Source: Xiphophorus maculatus
Lineage: Eukaryota; Chordata; Actinopteri; Cyprinodontiformes; Poeciliidae
Length of the DNA stretch: 64,000 bases
Reading direction: 5' to 3'
Assembly: GCF_002775205.1 (NCBI RefSeq)
Contig: NC_036462.1
Span: forward strand, 27,345,084-27,409,083
Notes under the pieces: generated by a model
What the model was told of the DNA's origin: nothing
Seen by the model: the letters and a program-made list of their open reading frames with translations, nothing else
Database searches by the model: none
Made by a program: the position numbers and the translations under genes
Shown here: positions 12,701 to 25,559 of the stretch, in pieces
Layout: each line of letters opens with the position of its first letter
Position numbering within the stretch: the first letter of the stretch is position 1

Positions 12701-15700
12701 TAAGTGAGAAGATCAGGGTGCACTGGGGTTTCTAATAAGTTGCCATTTCAAAAGTACTAAAATCCGAACCTCGTCTTTCCTATGATTTAAATTCAATCTG
12801 AGATGGCAGAAAAAGCACAGTCTGTCAGCTGGCTGAAAGAAACTGCTGTATTTTTGACAAAGTGTGTCTTTTTTTGACACATATCCAGCCACAAATAACC
12901 AGTTTTAGTATAGAAACTCAAGAAGCGCCACCCAATGCAATTTTCTAAACCGGTTGTCCAGCTAAAGGCAGCTGGTACCGGAGCAGTTAGCCCTATTTCT
13001 GAACAAGCAAATATCAGGGTTCTTTTTAACTGGTCTTTCTTATTAAAGTGGACCAGTTGAAATCCTGTTGCACATGTTTTGTTTTGGGGGGTTTTCTACG
13101 ACGCTAAACCATGATTGATTATCAGTTGGGTCTGTGGTTGCCAGGTGACGATGACTGACCGAGGAGCCGCAGAGAGAGCCTGCAAGGATCCCAACCCCAT
13201 CATAGACGGTAGAAAGGCCAACGTCAACCTGGCGTACCTGGGCGCCAAGCCCCGCAGCCTGCAGACAGGTGAGATACAGAGGGGCTGCGCGGAGCTCAGG
13301 CTAGCTAGAAAGTATAGGGGTGGGGAGTACTGCGTCTTTGCAGACAGTGATGAGTATTGAGGTCTAACAGTTCCACAATTCAACAATTTTGCAGTAAATA
13401 TCTGTTTTTACATTTTTTATATAGGTTAAGTCAATGTATAATGACTGTGGTAAGTAGAACAGATAACTGTATATAAAACACATGCAGTATGTTTTAATTC
13501 ACAATAAAATTATTAAATGTGTAATTATTCATAAAAATGTAAATTCATTTGGTTGAAATGATGTGTAATTATGCTGGTATTTAATGATGAAATATGTCCT
13601 GTGCTACAGAGCTTGAATCTAAACAGTCACTGTGGTTTGTTAAATAGAGCCTAGCATTTGATTGGCTAATCTGTGTGTTAATCTGCATGTTTAGCAGTGT
13701 TAGCTCTACACACTGAGACTGATGGATAGAATAAGTGACAATGTTCTGCAGCACAGGAAAATGAAATGAGTCAATAAATACTGGAATACCTGCAATACAT
13801 TTGATTTCACCACAATAACATCAAATTAAGGGTTTTAACATTTTATGTACTTTTTAATGAAATACTGAATTTTTAAAATCATTTTAATGATTTATTGCAA
13901 TGTGACATTTTACAGGGTGTCTATGCATCCTTAAAAAGTGTTAAATTTACAAGTAAGGCCTTAAAATGTCTTACATTTATTTTAAAAAGTAAATTGGCAT
14001 TAAATATGTTAATCACAGGTTTTAAATTTTGTCGTGGCAGGACTATTTATTCTTTTATTTTCTGGTTTGTTTTTCCCCACGCCGCTTTTCTGAGGCAAAG
14101 GTTTGAGTCGCACCCAGACATTTTTATTCCATGCGGCTATCGCTAATTAGCTTCCGACATACTCTTGATAGCTAGCTAGAGAGCTAGCTTTATTGCATCC
14201 ATCATGAGTAAGTGTAAATTTATTGCCGGTGGGCTGGATGAAGTTCATCGTCGCCGCCAACTCACTTCTGTCGTCAACCCAAACGATGATGTGGGCATTC
14301 TGCGCAAAACAAATTCTTTTGTACATTTCTGTCATGATACAGGTCTTAAGTTTCACTTTTAAAAAGTCTTAAATTTGTTGATGAAACCTGAAAACCCTTG
14401 TTTTATCCCACCAGTGCAGCAGGTAGGGGTGGGCGACATAATGGGGGGCATAAAGTTTTATCACGGTATTTTGTGGTAGCATTGTGATGATGATCAAAGT
14501 AACAATAGGAACTATTTGTTGCTACTTTTTTAGGTAACTACATGGCTGTGACAGCACAGCGTCGATAGCCCCACAAACACAAACGCCGCTCTTGGAAAAA
14601 CACACCATTTCTATGGGACATCGATCACATCCAAAAGTGCGATTTGCATCTCTAAAACGCCCACAGTAACTGCATTTATTCATATTTATTGATGCTCCAT
14701 CATTGAACAAACATTGGAGAAAAACAAAACAGACAGAATTTATTGTGACTATTGTAAATCAAAAATCTTGTATGAAATTTCTGCCGATAAATGATAGACA
14801 TTATGATAAATGCCCATCGTCCCTAGCAGCAGGTATAGTGGAGAGAAAGCATCTGACAGGGCTGCTGGATGCCTAATTGTTAAAAAACTGGCTGTTTTAC
14901 AGGCTAACAGACAAACTGTTGCTGTTTTTAATTTGCCGGGTCACATGATCACAGCCTGCAGCTCCATCTAGGAACTCGCATACCTCGGATTTAAGCGACA
15001 AATACCACGCAGCTCTGAAACGGCGTATATGTTTTCTTTGCTTGCTTTCTGGAACATTTGAAATATTTCTTCCATGGTAGGCTGGAAACAGGCCGTGCCT
15101 CTGTGTCTCAGTGCCCTCTGTGCATTGTTCTTCTGCTCCTCCTCTGTAAATGCAGATGTGTGTCTGACAGCCATCCTCCTCTCTTCTCCCTCTCTCTCTT
15201 CCAGGCATATCCATCGGAGTGCAGCCCATCCACCCGGCACTCATCCAGAGGCAGTATGGGTAAGTGAGCAGGGAGTGGGCGCTTGTTATGCTCTCTGCTA
15301 TTATGCCACCGGGCTGCTATTTCTTTGACAAAACGCAGCCTCTGGAAAGCACACGCCAGTTCCAGTGTCTACACGCAACTCCAGCCATTAGCATACATCG
15401 AGTCCCGTCTGGGGCAAGGAGGCCGTAGAGATCTCCGTGGTAATGGACGCGCGTTCCAGAGGTGAACGTGTGACTCACTCGTTAACCTCCGTGAGGGGCC
15501 TCCTGACTCGTGGTCCGGCCCGAGCGAGCTCCGTCACCGACGGGGGAGTTCTATCAGCGTTGTGGAAAATGGGGGGCGGGAAAATCCACAGAGTCTGGAA
15601 GCCACGGTCGGCCGAGCAGCTAACGACCATTTCACTGTTATGACTCTTCTGACTCCCCCTGCAGCTCTCAGATATCAAGCTCCAAGCTGCAGCCCAAGGC

Positions 15701-18700
15701 CTGTTTGGATTTTACATGCACAGCCTCCTTTTCTGTTAGAAGAGCAGGAGTTCAGGAAGTTAATCGGAGTGAGTTGTTTGGCATTTGTGGTTGTGGTTGC
15801 TTGAAATTCCAAGTCGCTTAATCTGCTAGCAAATAAAGTTAAACAGTAAGAGCATAAGTTACTTGTCAGTATCAAGTTTAGATGTTGTTTTTTATTTTTG
15901 TAGTTGTAGAGTAAATTGATTTTAAATTTAGCAATTTAGTTTCAAACTAACATAATGAAAAACGTCATCTTAAAAAAATGTAATCTTATCATGATGCAGG
16001 GCAAGAAAACTTGCTAAGCCCGGTGCTCGAGGTGCTCAGACAGTCATCCAGCTGGCCGCCATGTTTTTGGGTTTACATGGCGGCCTCCCCTCCCCTTTTT
16101 CTGCGTTATTGGAAGACTGGAAGATTGAAAAAAAAGGCAATAATAATAAAAAAAAAATAAAATAAATAAATAACGCTAAGCCTGTTGTGGGCACAAGTAA
16201 AGCCAGGCTTATAATACAAAGTGGGAAACCTTAAAAATGTCACTTATTTCAGTAGTTTTGTTGAAAAATGGACACAGTTTATATAGATTTATAACAGATG
16301 GATCTATTTAAGGTGTTTATTTCTGTTCATCTCGATGATCGCAGCTTGCAGCGCATGAAATTTAGAATACTACTGACAAACAACTTGTTCTAACTCTGAG
16401 GAGTTGGTTTCCAAATGAAGTGTAAAATCTACTCTGAAAAACCGACTTTGGACCACTGAGTCACAGTCCGGTTCTTTTTCTCCACTTCAGAAGTGACTTA
16501 ATATGAGGAATCTCCACAGAACTGCTGACAGGTTCTGATTTTCCCTTTTGCTCCTTCCTCTCTTCTTCCCACCAACATGGCTGGATCAGGACGTGTATAG
16601 CACCTCCAATAACCAGCTTCTTTACCAAAAACCTTTTTGCGGGTTACCCTTCTTTGGAGGGTGTGGGATAGTAACTCTTCCTTTTAATAAGTTATTAATT
16701 TTATTTATTGTAGAGAGGAGAGGTAATAACCAGAATTTTTGAGAAAATCTCATTTGGGTTGTCGCTGCAGCCTATAATTAGCAAAGTTAGCTAAAATAAA
16801 CACTTTTATATGTGAAACCAGCCTATATAATTTTTAAACTCCCCTTTTCTGAATACAGTGAAATTAAACTTTTTGCTTTGTATTGAGATGGTTGTAGTAA
16901 CGTCGGATGAAGAGCTTTAAAAGGATGAGATGTTCATAGAATTCCACAAATAAGTAAAATAAAAAAAAAACTTGGCAGGATTTTGTATCTGCTTAAATTA
17001 GCTGAAGTCCCACTAGGAACACGTCCCATCATGTTCCAAAACCTCAGGGGGGAGGACAAAGGAAAGTCCCGTCCATGTCAACGTCCCGCCGGTCCAGAGA
17101 GGGTTGGACAAACTCTGAATGTTTCCTCTGTTTTGCTCGACTGCTGTCTGAGGCGTGTGCCCAACAGGTGCTGCTCCCCTCCACCCTCAGTAACTCCACC
17201 CTCCGTAATCTCCTGTGACCACCGCCCCTGAGACGTTCCAAGGCTCGCCCAACACCTGTCCTCCCGAGGTTCCTCTGCACGGCTCGAGTGTTGGACACGG
17301 AGACGTTGCTAAGGATGCAGATTGCACAAGGGGGGGGGCATTTCTTTCCTACCTCCCCCTCCCCCGACCCCACGACGCTTGTGGACATATGGCGAGAGGA
17401 AGACGGGGTGTTGAGCAGGATTTTGAGCTGTGCGCTGATGCTGCATGTAGAGACTACTGTGGATAAGGTGTGGACTGTAAGGGAGGGGTGGGCCGACGGG
17501 GTCACCGGAGCTGCGGCCTTTGTAGACGACTCATCTCTCATCACGAATCGACTCCTTCCCTCCATCCTGTTGGATTCTTGCCACTTTTTTTCTTTGTTTT
17601 TCTTCTTCCATTAGAGTCCTCCCTCCATTTCTGAATCCGATGGAGTCTCTGAAAACCGACACCTCTGTGAGACTTGGAGGGGGATTGAGAAGTAGAATCA
17701 AAGGGGGGGGAGAGAGGGAGATCCTCTGACTTAATGTTTAATGGGGCGCTTCCATGGTAACTCGCCTCTACAGGTGTCAAATAAAACACCTTTGTCCCCC
17801 CCTGCCGCTCCCCATTCAAAGAACCGTTGCAGTTCTTCCGGGGGGGGGAAGACGTTTTAAGAGGTGGGCTTTACCTCATCCACACCAACCCAGTTCAGTC
17901 TTGCCTGGTTTCACACTTCACGTCGCATCGAGTCATGCGCTGGAGACCATCCGTGAGATATTTAGCTGCTTGGTGCGACGTCTCTTAGGCATTTTCCATT
18001 TTTTTCCCCCAGCAGCTCATTATGTTTCTCCCCTCATTGACGAACGCTCCAGCCTTTAGACTGGCTCGCTCTTTGCCAGCCAGCGTTTTCTGGCGAGCCC
18101 GTCTCTCCGGTGTCCCGGCCTGCCACTCAGCGCCCCGCTATGACCAGCCGTCAGCAGAAATCCAGCTTACCAACAATATTCCGGCTGTCATCTATGGCCT
18201 CTCTCCCATCGTTTTTGTTTTTATTTTTTACTTGTTTACGCAGCGTGCTTGGCATCTCTGCTGCCCCCTGGACTCGCTGTGATCCCAATCCCTGCTTTTT
18301 CTTCTCGTCTTTTATTCCTGCACCAGAGCAGCGGTCCACCATCATCCTGTCTTACGCAAGGTTGAGGTCGTTTAGAGTTGGCGCGAGGGCTTTCATGCCC
18401 CGCAGCCAATGACGTTCAGTCGTCTCCCAAGGCTGAAGTGTGGATGAAGCTCGCCAGTGGTGGGATTTTTACTTCCTCTGAAGCCCCTATTGTCCATAGC
18501 CTGTATGTTCCCTTCACTTCTCATTTACTTTTGTTTAGTACACAATTCAAATGTTCATGCACTGTTTAACACATCCTTGTTTCTTGTTTTTATTTTTTTG
18601 CTTTTGTAGATTTTCATATGGGCATTTAAGGTCTAACTCTCCTTTCAGTTGCACGAGGATTCACGTTGACCCCAAGCCTCTTTTTTTTTTCTTTCTTTTT

Positions 18701-21625
18701 TTTATTTGTGTGCAAATTAATCACTTTAATTTCATTTTTATGCCATGGTTGCCCTCTGCTGCCAGCTGACCAAGTGCACCAGTTCAGGATCAGGTGATGC
18801 CCTCAGTTTGGGAAAATATCTGCCCACACTCTCCTGCCTCCCCTCAGCCAGCCTCTCTACAAGGTGCCAGTGACGGCTTGAGAGTGCAGTGCAGTGTGCT
18901 GTGATGGACTGGAGTGTCTTATCTTTTTTTTTTTTTTTTTTTTTTCCCCTCTCCTGTTTGTGTGATATGAACTGAAGAGCTTATGCTGACTGCGGTGTGA
19001 CTCTTTCCCTATTATGGCATGGTTTGGGGGTTTGCAGTGGTAACTGGTGTGTGAGCAGAGGTAACGGAGCGCGTTTGTGTGCGCAGGAAGTATGTAGAGT
19101 ACATCCTTATCCAGTGCCTTGGGAGTTTTATACTCTGCATTTTTCACAACTTGTTGCATTACAGCCACAGGCTTCAGTGCGTTTTATGTGATGGACCAAA
19201 CTGATGACGTATTCTGAAGTGGTGAGAAAATGATATATGGCTTATCAGGGCTGGGCAATGTGGTGTACAAATTAAATCTTGATTACATTCATATCAAATC
19301 CAATTTTATTTCTTGCCTTTTTTTCCTAAAAAAAAAAAAATGACAAAAAAATGTTAGTAGATTATTATTATTTATCATTTTTCATTTTCAATCATCCCCA
19401 TGTGTGAGTTGACCTAAATGCAAATAAATAGCTGTAAAACATGCTTGACCATCAAGCTTAGGTATTGGATGTGATGACATCACTCTGAACTGTATTTCCT
19501 ATATTTTCTATATTTGTCACCCAGCCCTAGTCGACACATTATTTGTGTCAAACTAATAACTAGGGCTGGTTTATAAATTTTATAAATTCTAAAGAGTTTT
19601 TTTTTTCTCTCATTTGAGCAGAACACCACATTGTATGTACTTACTGGGTCCCAGGCAGACTACAAATGGACATTTTGGTTTATAATCATATACAAAAATG
19701 GATACATCTCTGAAACTCCTCCAGAGTCATTATGGCTGTTTATGCCTCCTGGCTGTTTCTCTGATTATCATTATTATCACTACTTTGTGTTGGTCTACCA
19801 CCTAAAATTCCAATAATACGTTGAAGTTGCTGGCCGTAATGCGACGACGTGGAGAAACGCCAAGCAGCATAACTTCACAAGGCGCTGTACATGCATGCTT
19901 TGATTTCGTAGGTGACTTTCATAAGCAATATTTATCTAATGGGACCCGTTTGCAGCGGCAAAACGGTGAAACCGAGTTGACTTTGATGGTTCCTTGTATG
20001 CAACTGAAGTGACATTTTTTTTGTTTGGTTTTTTTTTGCCACCTTAGCTCTCCGTGCTGTTTTTGGTCCAAGTCTGTAATGTCAAGGGTTCAAGATGTCT
20101 CTAGAGCCAGATACGTCAACTCCTTGATATGCAGCGTTGGTCAACCCTACCTGCTTTGGAGTAGGAATGGGGAACGCTTTTTATATTTTAATCTCACCTG
20201 AAAAACATTTCTCTTTCTTCTGTGGATAAACGCTGTTCATCCACCAACCACTCCCACCCAGCAGCCACCGGTCCTGATCAGCTCCCCAGCTACCACCACC
20301 ACCTGTGAGACTGTGTGTGTGTGTGTGAGGCAGAGTTACAAACTGATTGAGAACTAAAAGACTCACTTCTGCCCTCCCTTAAAGCACTTCCCCTTTTTTT
20401 TCTTCTTCTTTTTTCTTTTTTCCCCCCTCCCGTTTGTGTGTGTGTGTGTGTTCAGAGGGTGAAGAGCAGCAGCTGTTAAAACATTGCTGATGCCTGAGCT
20501 TGAAAAGCTGCCAGTAACGGCTGCCTCTGTCATTTACCCCCCCACCCTCCTGCTTGTCCCTTTCGTACAGCGCAGGAGGTCCGACCCAACAGGTTTGGTG
20601 GTTGTTGTTTGTTTTTTTTAACTCATTGGTTTACACAGAGAATTGAGTCACCTTCGATACTAACCTCTTTGTTTAATTGTTTCTAGGGCTGGGCAATACA
20701 TTTTTATTTTTAAAATCGATTAATCAGATATTTGGTTTTTGAAGATTTATGTTTTGGAAAATTATATATGTTTTTCCCACCAATCCACCGTTTGTGTTTC
20801 CATCGTTCAGAGTGATGTCAGCACGCGCAGGGTGACGATCTTCTTTGACAGTCATGTTTGGATTCTTCTGTTTATTTGCAATTTGAATTCAGGTCAACTC
20901 TACAACAAAATATTAAAGCCAGGCTAAGAATTTTATGTTATTTTTTTAATTACCAGAATAAAGTCCTAAAAATTAAAATGAGGAATGTTGGACACCTTGT
21001 GAAGTTATGCTTTGGTATAACATCATCTTTTAACACGTCAGAGTCTAATTATTATCAGTAGCAAGTCTTTGAAATAATCAAGCAAATTACTGTTTCCAAG
21101 AAATGCACAAACTGAGCTAATTGGATAAGTAAGCTTTTTCTTTTCTCATTTTTTGCACAATTTTATGATGTTTTTTTGTGAAATTCTTTTTTTTTTTCTG
21201 CTAATATTCTCATAGTGGAACAAAAATTCTCGTAGCCTGGCCCTAACCCCCCTTTCTGCGTGTCTCTGTGCAGGTTGGCCCAGCCGTACATCTACCCCCA
21301 AGCGTTCGTGCAGCCCAGCCTGCTGCTGCCCACTCAGGTGTCGGCTGCCTCGGTCGGCACCAGCCCCTACCTGGACTACAGCTCAGCCTACGCCCAGTAC
21401 GCCCACGCCGCCTTCGACCAGCAGTACCCTTACGCCGCTTCTCCGGCTGGCTTCCTGGGCTACGGTTACACCACCAGCCCCACAGCGTCCGCCGGCCCGT
21501 CCGCCGCCGCCACCACCACGGCAACAGCCACCGTGCACCCCACCTTGCCCTCCGCCACCGCCCAGGCCCCGACCTTCCTGCACTACGCCCCGCAGCAGCA
21601 CATCCAGCCAGAGAGGATGCAGTGA
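9398..21625 (+). CDS. rbm38: RBM38, RRM RNA-binding protein (RNPC1 type)
   Basis: Four coding exons: 9398-9610, 13145-13268, 15205-15259, 21274-21625, totalling 744 nt and 247 aa with closed phases and GT-AG introns. One RRM spans about residues 25-105, with RNP2 (IFVGGL) at 28-33 and RNP1 (RGYGFVTM) at 67-74, split by intron 1. The vertebrate RBM24/RBM38 signature [17 protein letters not shown] follows. The C-terminal half is rich in Ala, Pro, Tyr, Gln and Thr and ends PERMQ, the typical tail of this pair. RBM38 is chosen over RBM24 because of KDTTFTKIF and the position next to rae1. Family role: binds AU/GU-rich mRNA elements, is a p53 target that adjusts p21 and p53 mRNA use, and controls late erythroid and muscle splicing. 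M7 and M14 are alternative in-frame starts; 9398 has a CCACC-like context (GACCAATG). Introns are 3.5, 1.9 and 6.0 kb. Confidence 0.94.
9672..9705 (+). repeat. Poly-T tract of 34 bases
   Basis: An uninterrupted run of 34 T lies 61 bp after the rbm38 exon 1 donor. Its purity suggests it is young and length-variable. Confidence 0.9.
10027..10065 (+). repeat. Compound (TG)n(AG)n microsatellite
   Basis: A TG repeat with one interruption runs directly into an AG repeat, in rbm38 intron 1. It is simple sequence with no evident function. Confidence 0.85.
13913..14399. mobile_element. Non-autonomous element, end motif CAGGGTGTC
   Basis: It begins CAGGGTGTCTATGCATCC followed by CTTAAAAAGTGTTAAATT, and ends with AAAAGTCTTAAATTTG and GAAACCTGAAAACCCTTG. 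These recurring CTTAAAAAGTCTTAAAT ends mark a dispersed teleost family. A related end in the other orientation closes at 44283 (GCGGACACCCTG). It lies in rbm38 intron 2. A short frame beginning [10 protein letters not shown] inside it is not a known protein to me. Confidence 0.6.
14423..14826. mobile_element. Short TIR element, TAGGGGTGGGCGAC ends
   Basis: The left end TAGGGGTGGGCGACATAATG and the right end GATAAATGCCCATCGTCCCTAG form imperfect inverted repeats. The ends also carry GATA-rich words (GTGATGATGATCAAAG, AAATGATAGACATTATGATAAA). It lies just after the previous element in rbm38 intron 2. Confidence 0.5.
15994..16231. mobile_element. Second copy of the GTTTCCCAC family
   Basis: It shares AAAACTTGCTAAGCCCGGTG and CAGTCATCC with the copy at 3810-4212, and ends GCCAGGCTTATA then AAAGTGGGAAACC. 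The middle has gained A-rich sequence with AATAAATAAATAA. It lies in rbm38 intron 3. Confidence 0.6.
17040..18415. other. GC-rich stretch inside rbm38 intron 3
   Basis: This 1.4-kb stretch is clearly richer in G+C than the flanking intron and repeat-poor. Homopolymer runs of C and G occur near 17330, 17705 and 17840. Overlapping open frames on both strands (up to 173 codons on the minus strand, 17044-17565) reflect composition rather than coding: none shows a domain or splice support I can see. It may hold conserved regulatory sequence. Confidence 0.35.
19088..19200 (+). mobile_element. Terminal fragment of a Tc1-like element
   Basis: The stretch keeps the recognisable end order TGCCTTGGGAGTTTTATAC, TTTTTCACAACTTGTTGCAT, TTACAGCCACAGGCTTCA and TTTTATGTGATGGACCAA. 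This matches the outer part of the same Tc1-like family that leaves transposase remnants at 5066-5500. Only the end is present. Confidence 0.6.
19246..19530. mobile_element. 285-bp MITE with AGGGCTGGG ends
   Basis: The left end CAGGGCTGGGCAATG and the right end TGTCACCCAGCCCTAG are imperfect inverted repeats. The interior is AT-rich. Another left-type end (CTAGGGCTGGGCAATA) occurs near 20684-20699. Both are in rbm38 intron 3. Confidence 0.6.
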
Positions 21626-22867
21626 AGTCAGAGGCGACGGGGGACGGCAGGGTGACAGGAAGTGGAAGAGGACAGAAGAGCTGACCCCTTTAGGGTACCA
21701 CCGCTGTCGTCAGCAGCAGGTTTCAGGAAAAACAATGTCGGGATTATTGCACTATACGACTAAGATGGGCTGCTTGCTCATTGGTACAAGGGGAGGGAGG
21801 ACTGCTGGGAGTACAGGAGGGGAAGCCGAACCAGCATACAGTATGTGGTTGCTTCCAAGGGCTTCCAGAACATGACACTTCAATTTTTTATCATTATTAT
21901 TATTATAATTAATATTATTTTATTGTTCTCTATTATTGTATTATTAATGTCTTTGTCACTATTCGTTTGCCATTATTATCCATGTTGGCGTCGTTTTGTA
22001 GCTCAATCAGCAGAGGTCATGCATGTCCTTGCTAGATATTGGTTTATTTATTTTTTTATTTTTCTCAAAGTCCAGAGCGTCTTGGCTGGACACGGCAGAC
22101 ATTTTGAAGATGCTGAGGGACGTTCATGTTAGTCTTTTTTATTTGTTTTTTTTTTTTTCTATGACGGCGATAGAGAAACGCAGCAGAGCTCTGCCTCACC
22201 AACAGACTTCCACAACGCAGGAACACCAGGAGAGATTTCAACTCAGAGAAGTGACTGCACAGCTTTTTTTTTTTACTCCCCCAATATTTGATTTCAAGAG
22301 GCCTTAATAAATGGATATAAAACGAAGAGAATCTCCAGATAATTTTTTCCTGTGCCTCTCCACTCTAAACCAAGTTTAAGGACAGAGAGCCCCTTTTGTA
22401 ACAGAGCTAACTTCGATTTGATGTAGATAATCATAAACAGTATCGGAGGGGGTGAGGAGCTGTGTGTATCGATGAGGTCGCTGACATTGAGCAAAAACAC
22501 CAGTGTTTTTATTTCTGTTTCTGTACTGAGATGGTTGGACTGTTGCTCCATGTACAGCACATTCAGATGTCACCACCTGCATTTTTCAATATTTATACGT
22601 AGGTATTTATAAAAGGTACTAAGTTAAAAAAACAACAAAAAAAAAACACTTTTTTTCCTTTTTTTTATTTTAAAGTTTGTTATTGTGATTGTAGTTGTGA
22701 CACTGACGTCATTTAACTTGCAGTCGTTTGCTGCAGATCCACAAAGTGTCGTCGTTCTTTTCATCATATTACCAGTGGCTCTTTGACTGGGTTCATTGGA
22801 AATTCTTTTTATTTTTTAATTTTCCAGTAAGATTGTTCTTTACAATCCTTTCAAACAAGCCATAAAG

Positions 22868-22873
22868 AATAAA
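22868..22873 (+). terminator. rbm38: rbm38 poly(A) signal
   Basis: AATAAA lies 1243 bp after the rbm38 stop and is followed within 40 bp by a GT-rich and T-rich stretch (GGTGTGTTC then a T run), the usual downstream element. The predicted 3' UTR is T-rich with many ATTATT words, as expected for a labile regulatory mRNA. Confidence 0.7.
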
Positions 22874-22889
22874 AATTTCTACTCAAGAT

Positions 22890-25140
22890 GCCCTCCGGTG
22901 TGTTCTTTTTTTTTTTTCATGATAAAGGAAACAAAAGTCACATAGAGACCATGTAAATAAGTTAAAAAAAAATAGTGCGGCTCAACAATATTTACAGAAA
23001 AATACACACCTTTTTTAGAGCAACAGAACCATAAGTAATTTGCTGGTTGATTAGTCAGGCTAAGCTAGCTTGCAGTCTGCTGCTTTACACATTATGCAAG
23101 CTGATCTTCTGGAGTTTTAATAAAGTTTACAATAACTTTTAGCTTCTACACTAACTGCTGGTGTCTTTAGTGGTGGCAAATATTTCATAACAGCTGAATT
23201 TGTCACGCAGCATGCTGTGGGTGTGCAGCAACTCAGAGGTTATAGGGTGCAGTTATACGTGTTTGTTATCAAGGCTGTCAGGAGCAGCACATCAGCCAGG
23301 GGTAGGGGGCCCAAACCCTTTTTATCAAGCCACAACACCACCACCACCACCTGCCAGGGAGGCTGGGTGTTCCCTTGGGCCGGCACATGACATGGCCTTG
23401 CTAGTTTACTGAGACGTTTCTGTTTTGAAGGAATAAGGAGAGCGCTAGTAGCAAAGTTGTTAAGGGGATAGTTCATCTTTTTAAGACTCTCTAAACCCAG
23501 ATTAGTTAGTCGCAGACACTGAAGGGTAGTATTGCAGGTGATAAAAAGAAAATTAAATCAACTTTATTTTAAAATGTACCCTTCTTTACATTTTTACCTC
23601 ATGGGAACACTTTTCTTATATTCTGTTCTGCGTATTCAAGAAGGGGTAAATAATGTCTTTAGAAATAATGGCCCAAGTCAGAAATAGTAAAGGTGGTTGT
23701 AAAATAGCCTTTGGGTAAAACCGCCATGACGTTTTTATATCCTTGGTAGGATTGGGCAATAAATCATAAACAATGTGATAAACAGGATTGAAAATGTCCG
23801 ATAAAACTAGGCTAGTTGGATCAACCGTTTGCTTTGGTTACCTAGCAACAACCTTGTTAATGTGCACCGCAGCAGCTCTATGCTTTGCCACCTGCCTCGC
23901 CTGCTTAAAAATAAAAATTAAATTAAAAAAAAACGGTGTGGAGTGAACGGACTATGCTATTAATTTGGCAGTTTTGTAGATATATTATAGATATATTTCA
24001 AACAAAAAATAATTATCTATTGACTGATATTAAGCATACTGTGACACGTTGCTCAGCCAGGCCATAGCCTTGGATCTCCTTTTCTCGAGCTAGCCGTTAG
24101 CTTCTTCACCCCAGGAGCAGCTAGTTTGGAAATGTGGAAAGCTATTTATTGCAGATAAGAACTGAACTCTACTTCAAAAACCACAAGCTATCAATTTAAA
24201 GCCATGTTGCCCGGAGCTTCGTGTAAAAATCTTTTCTTTCATTCTTTTTTTCCCCCCACATTGCCAAACAAGCTAAGCTGGCTCAGTTTTTCCCAGCAGC
24301 GCTTTTACATGTTTGTGCTTACATCAGCTGCTTCACAAAACGTGTCACTTCAGAGTCCTCCTCTGAGCCCGCAGAACACAACAGAGACAAGGTTAGTGGA
24401 GACAAAAAGCCCATCCATTATCTTGTTGTCCTCTCTTTAGCTTTAATTCATCTACTTGGTAATGATTTACAACACAGCTTTAAACTGAATAGAGGTTTTT
24501 CTAAAATGCGTTTGCTTTTGATTGAACTTCATTAAGAGCTTATTTACTCTTAAGATTGTTCCACTTGTTACACAGACATGTTGCCCTTAAGGCTTAAGCC
24601 CCGTCCTTAGTGGGAGCTTGAGTTCACAAGGTTGTTTTAAACCAGAATCTGTTTTTATTTTCACTTTAAGCATCGAGTTTTAAGGTATCAATTTCTTGTC
24701 ATTTGTCTCTTAAGGTGGGGATACATGCAAAGGAACATGTCTGAACGTGCATCCCAGAAATGATTTAATCAGACTACAGTATGAGGCTTTCCAAGGAAAC
24801 ATTGAATGGCTTTAGTCGTTTGAAGTGTGGGAAGGTTGAAAACGAGAAAATCCCAAATTCATCACAACCAGTCGGAGCAGTAGGATGGTTGTAGTGTCTG
24901 GGAGGATCGCTGTACTTCCCACGTTCCTCAAACCAGGAAGCAATAATTGCCTTTGGATTATATTTCATCATGCAAAAAAAGGGGGGGGCTGAATATGAAT
25001 GTAAATTAGTGATATTTGACTACACTGGCTTTGGGATCAGATGACATCACTGCATGCAAGAGCCGAGCAACATTTAAGTAAACAAAAGAGGACTTAGTGG
25101 GATTTCTAAACATTTCTCTTTGAGGATGTCCAGCTAATGA
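22890..25140. other. Start of the intergenic desert, no gene seen
   Basis: No credible exon. Around 23750-24010 a degenerate MITE-like segment begins GGATTGGGCAATAAATC. A p53-type pair lies at 24733-24752: a perfect half-site GAACATGTCT directly followed by GAACGTGCAT with two mismatches to RRRCWWGYYY. A poly-G run sits near 24981. Confidence 0.5.
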
Positions 25141-25144
25141 AGGC

Positions 25145-25315
25145 AGCTTTGCTATAGCATCTTGCGAGAGTATTCATACCCTGCCAGTTTTTTCATATTT
25201 TGTCAAAGTATTTAATTGACAGAACAACACAAAGTGTGTGGTGGAAGGAAAATTGTATGTTTTCTGAATGAAAATCTCAAATGTGCATTTGTATTCACTT
25301 ATGACGTGGGGAAAA
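25145..25315 (+). mobile_element. Terminal fragment of a Tc1-like element
   Basis: It carries GAGAGTATTCATACCCTG, then TTTTTTCATATTTTGTCAAAG, then AACAACACAAAGTGTG. This is the outer end of the Tc1-like family found elsewhere in the window. It is directly followed by the foldback half at 25320. Confidence 0.55.
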
Positions 25316-25319
25316 TGTT

Positions 25320-25522
25320 ACAAGTGAAATAATCTGCCAGTGGAACAGGTGGTTTTTCAACAATATGAAGGAATTATTGACTTGAAATAAGCTCTTATAT
25401 CATGCTGTGAAGTTACTTGTAAGCTAGTTTTGTCTTATTTTTAGTAAGCTAAGATATTTGCACTACAAACTCAACCCCCCCCCCCAAAAAAATACTTGGC
25501 AAGATGTTGTGTTTTTGCAGTG
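25320..25522 (-). mobile_element. Half of a foldback MITE (CACTGCAAAAACAC end)
   Basis: It begins AAGTGAAATAATCTGCCAG and ends ACTTGGCAAGATGTTGTG then TTTTTGCAGTG. This is the inverted counterpart of the left end at 30169, with the inner foldback half missing. A poly-C run lies near 25475. Confidence 0.7.
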
Positions 25523-25559
25523 ATTGAACAGTAGATGGAGAGGAAATAGGTTGGAGAGA

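Noticed and set aside
17044-17565. 173-codon minus-strand open frame in rbm38 intron 3
   Set aside because: GC-rich stretch with open frames on both strands at once; the translation is biased in Arg, Ser and Pro, shows no domain, and has no splice or promoter context.
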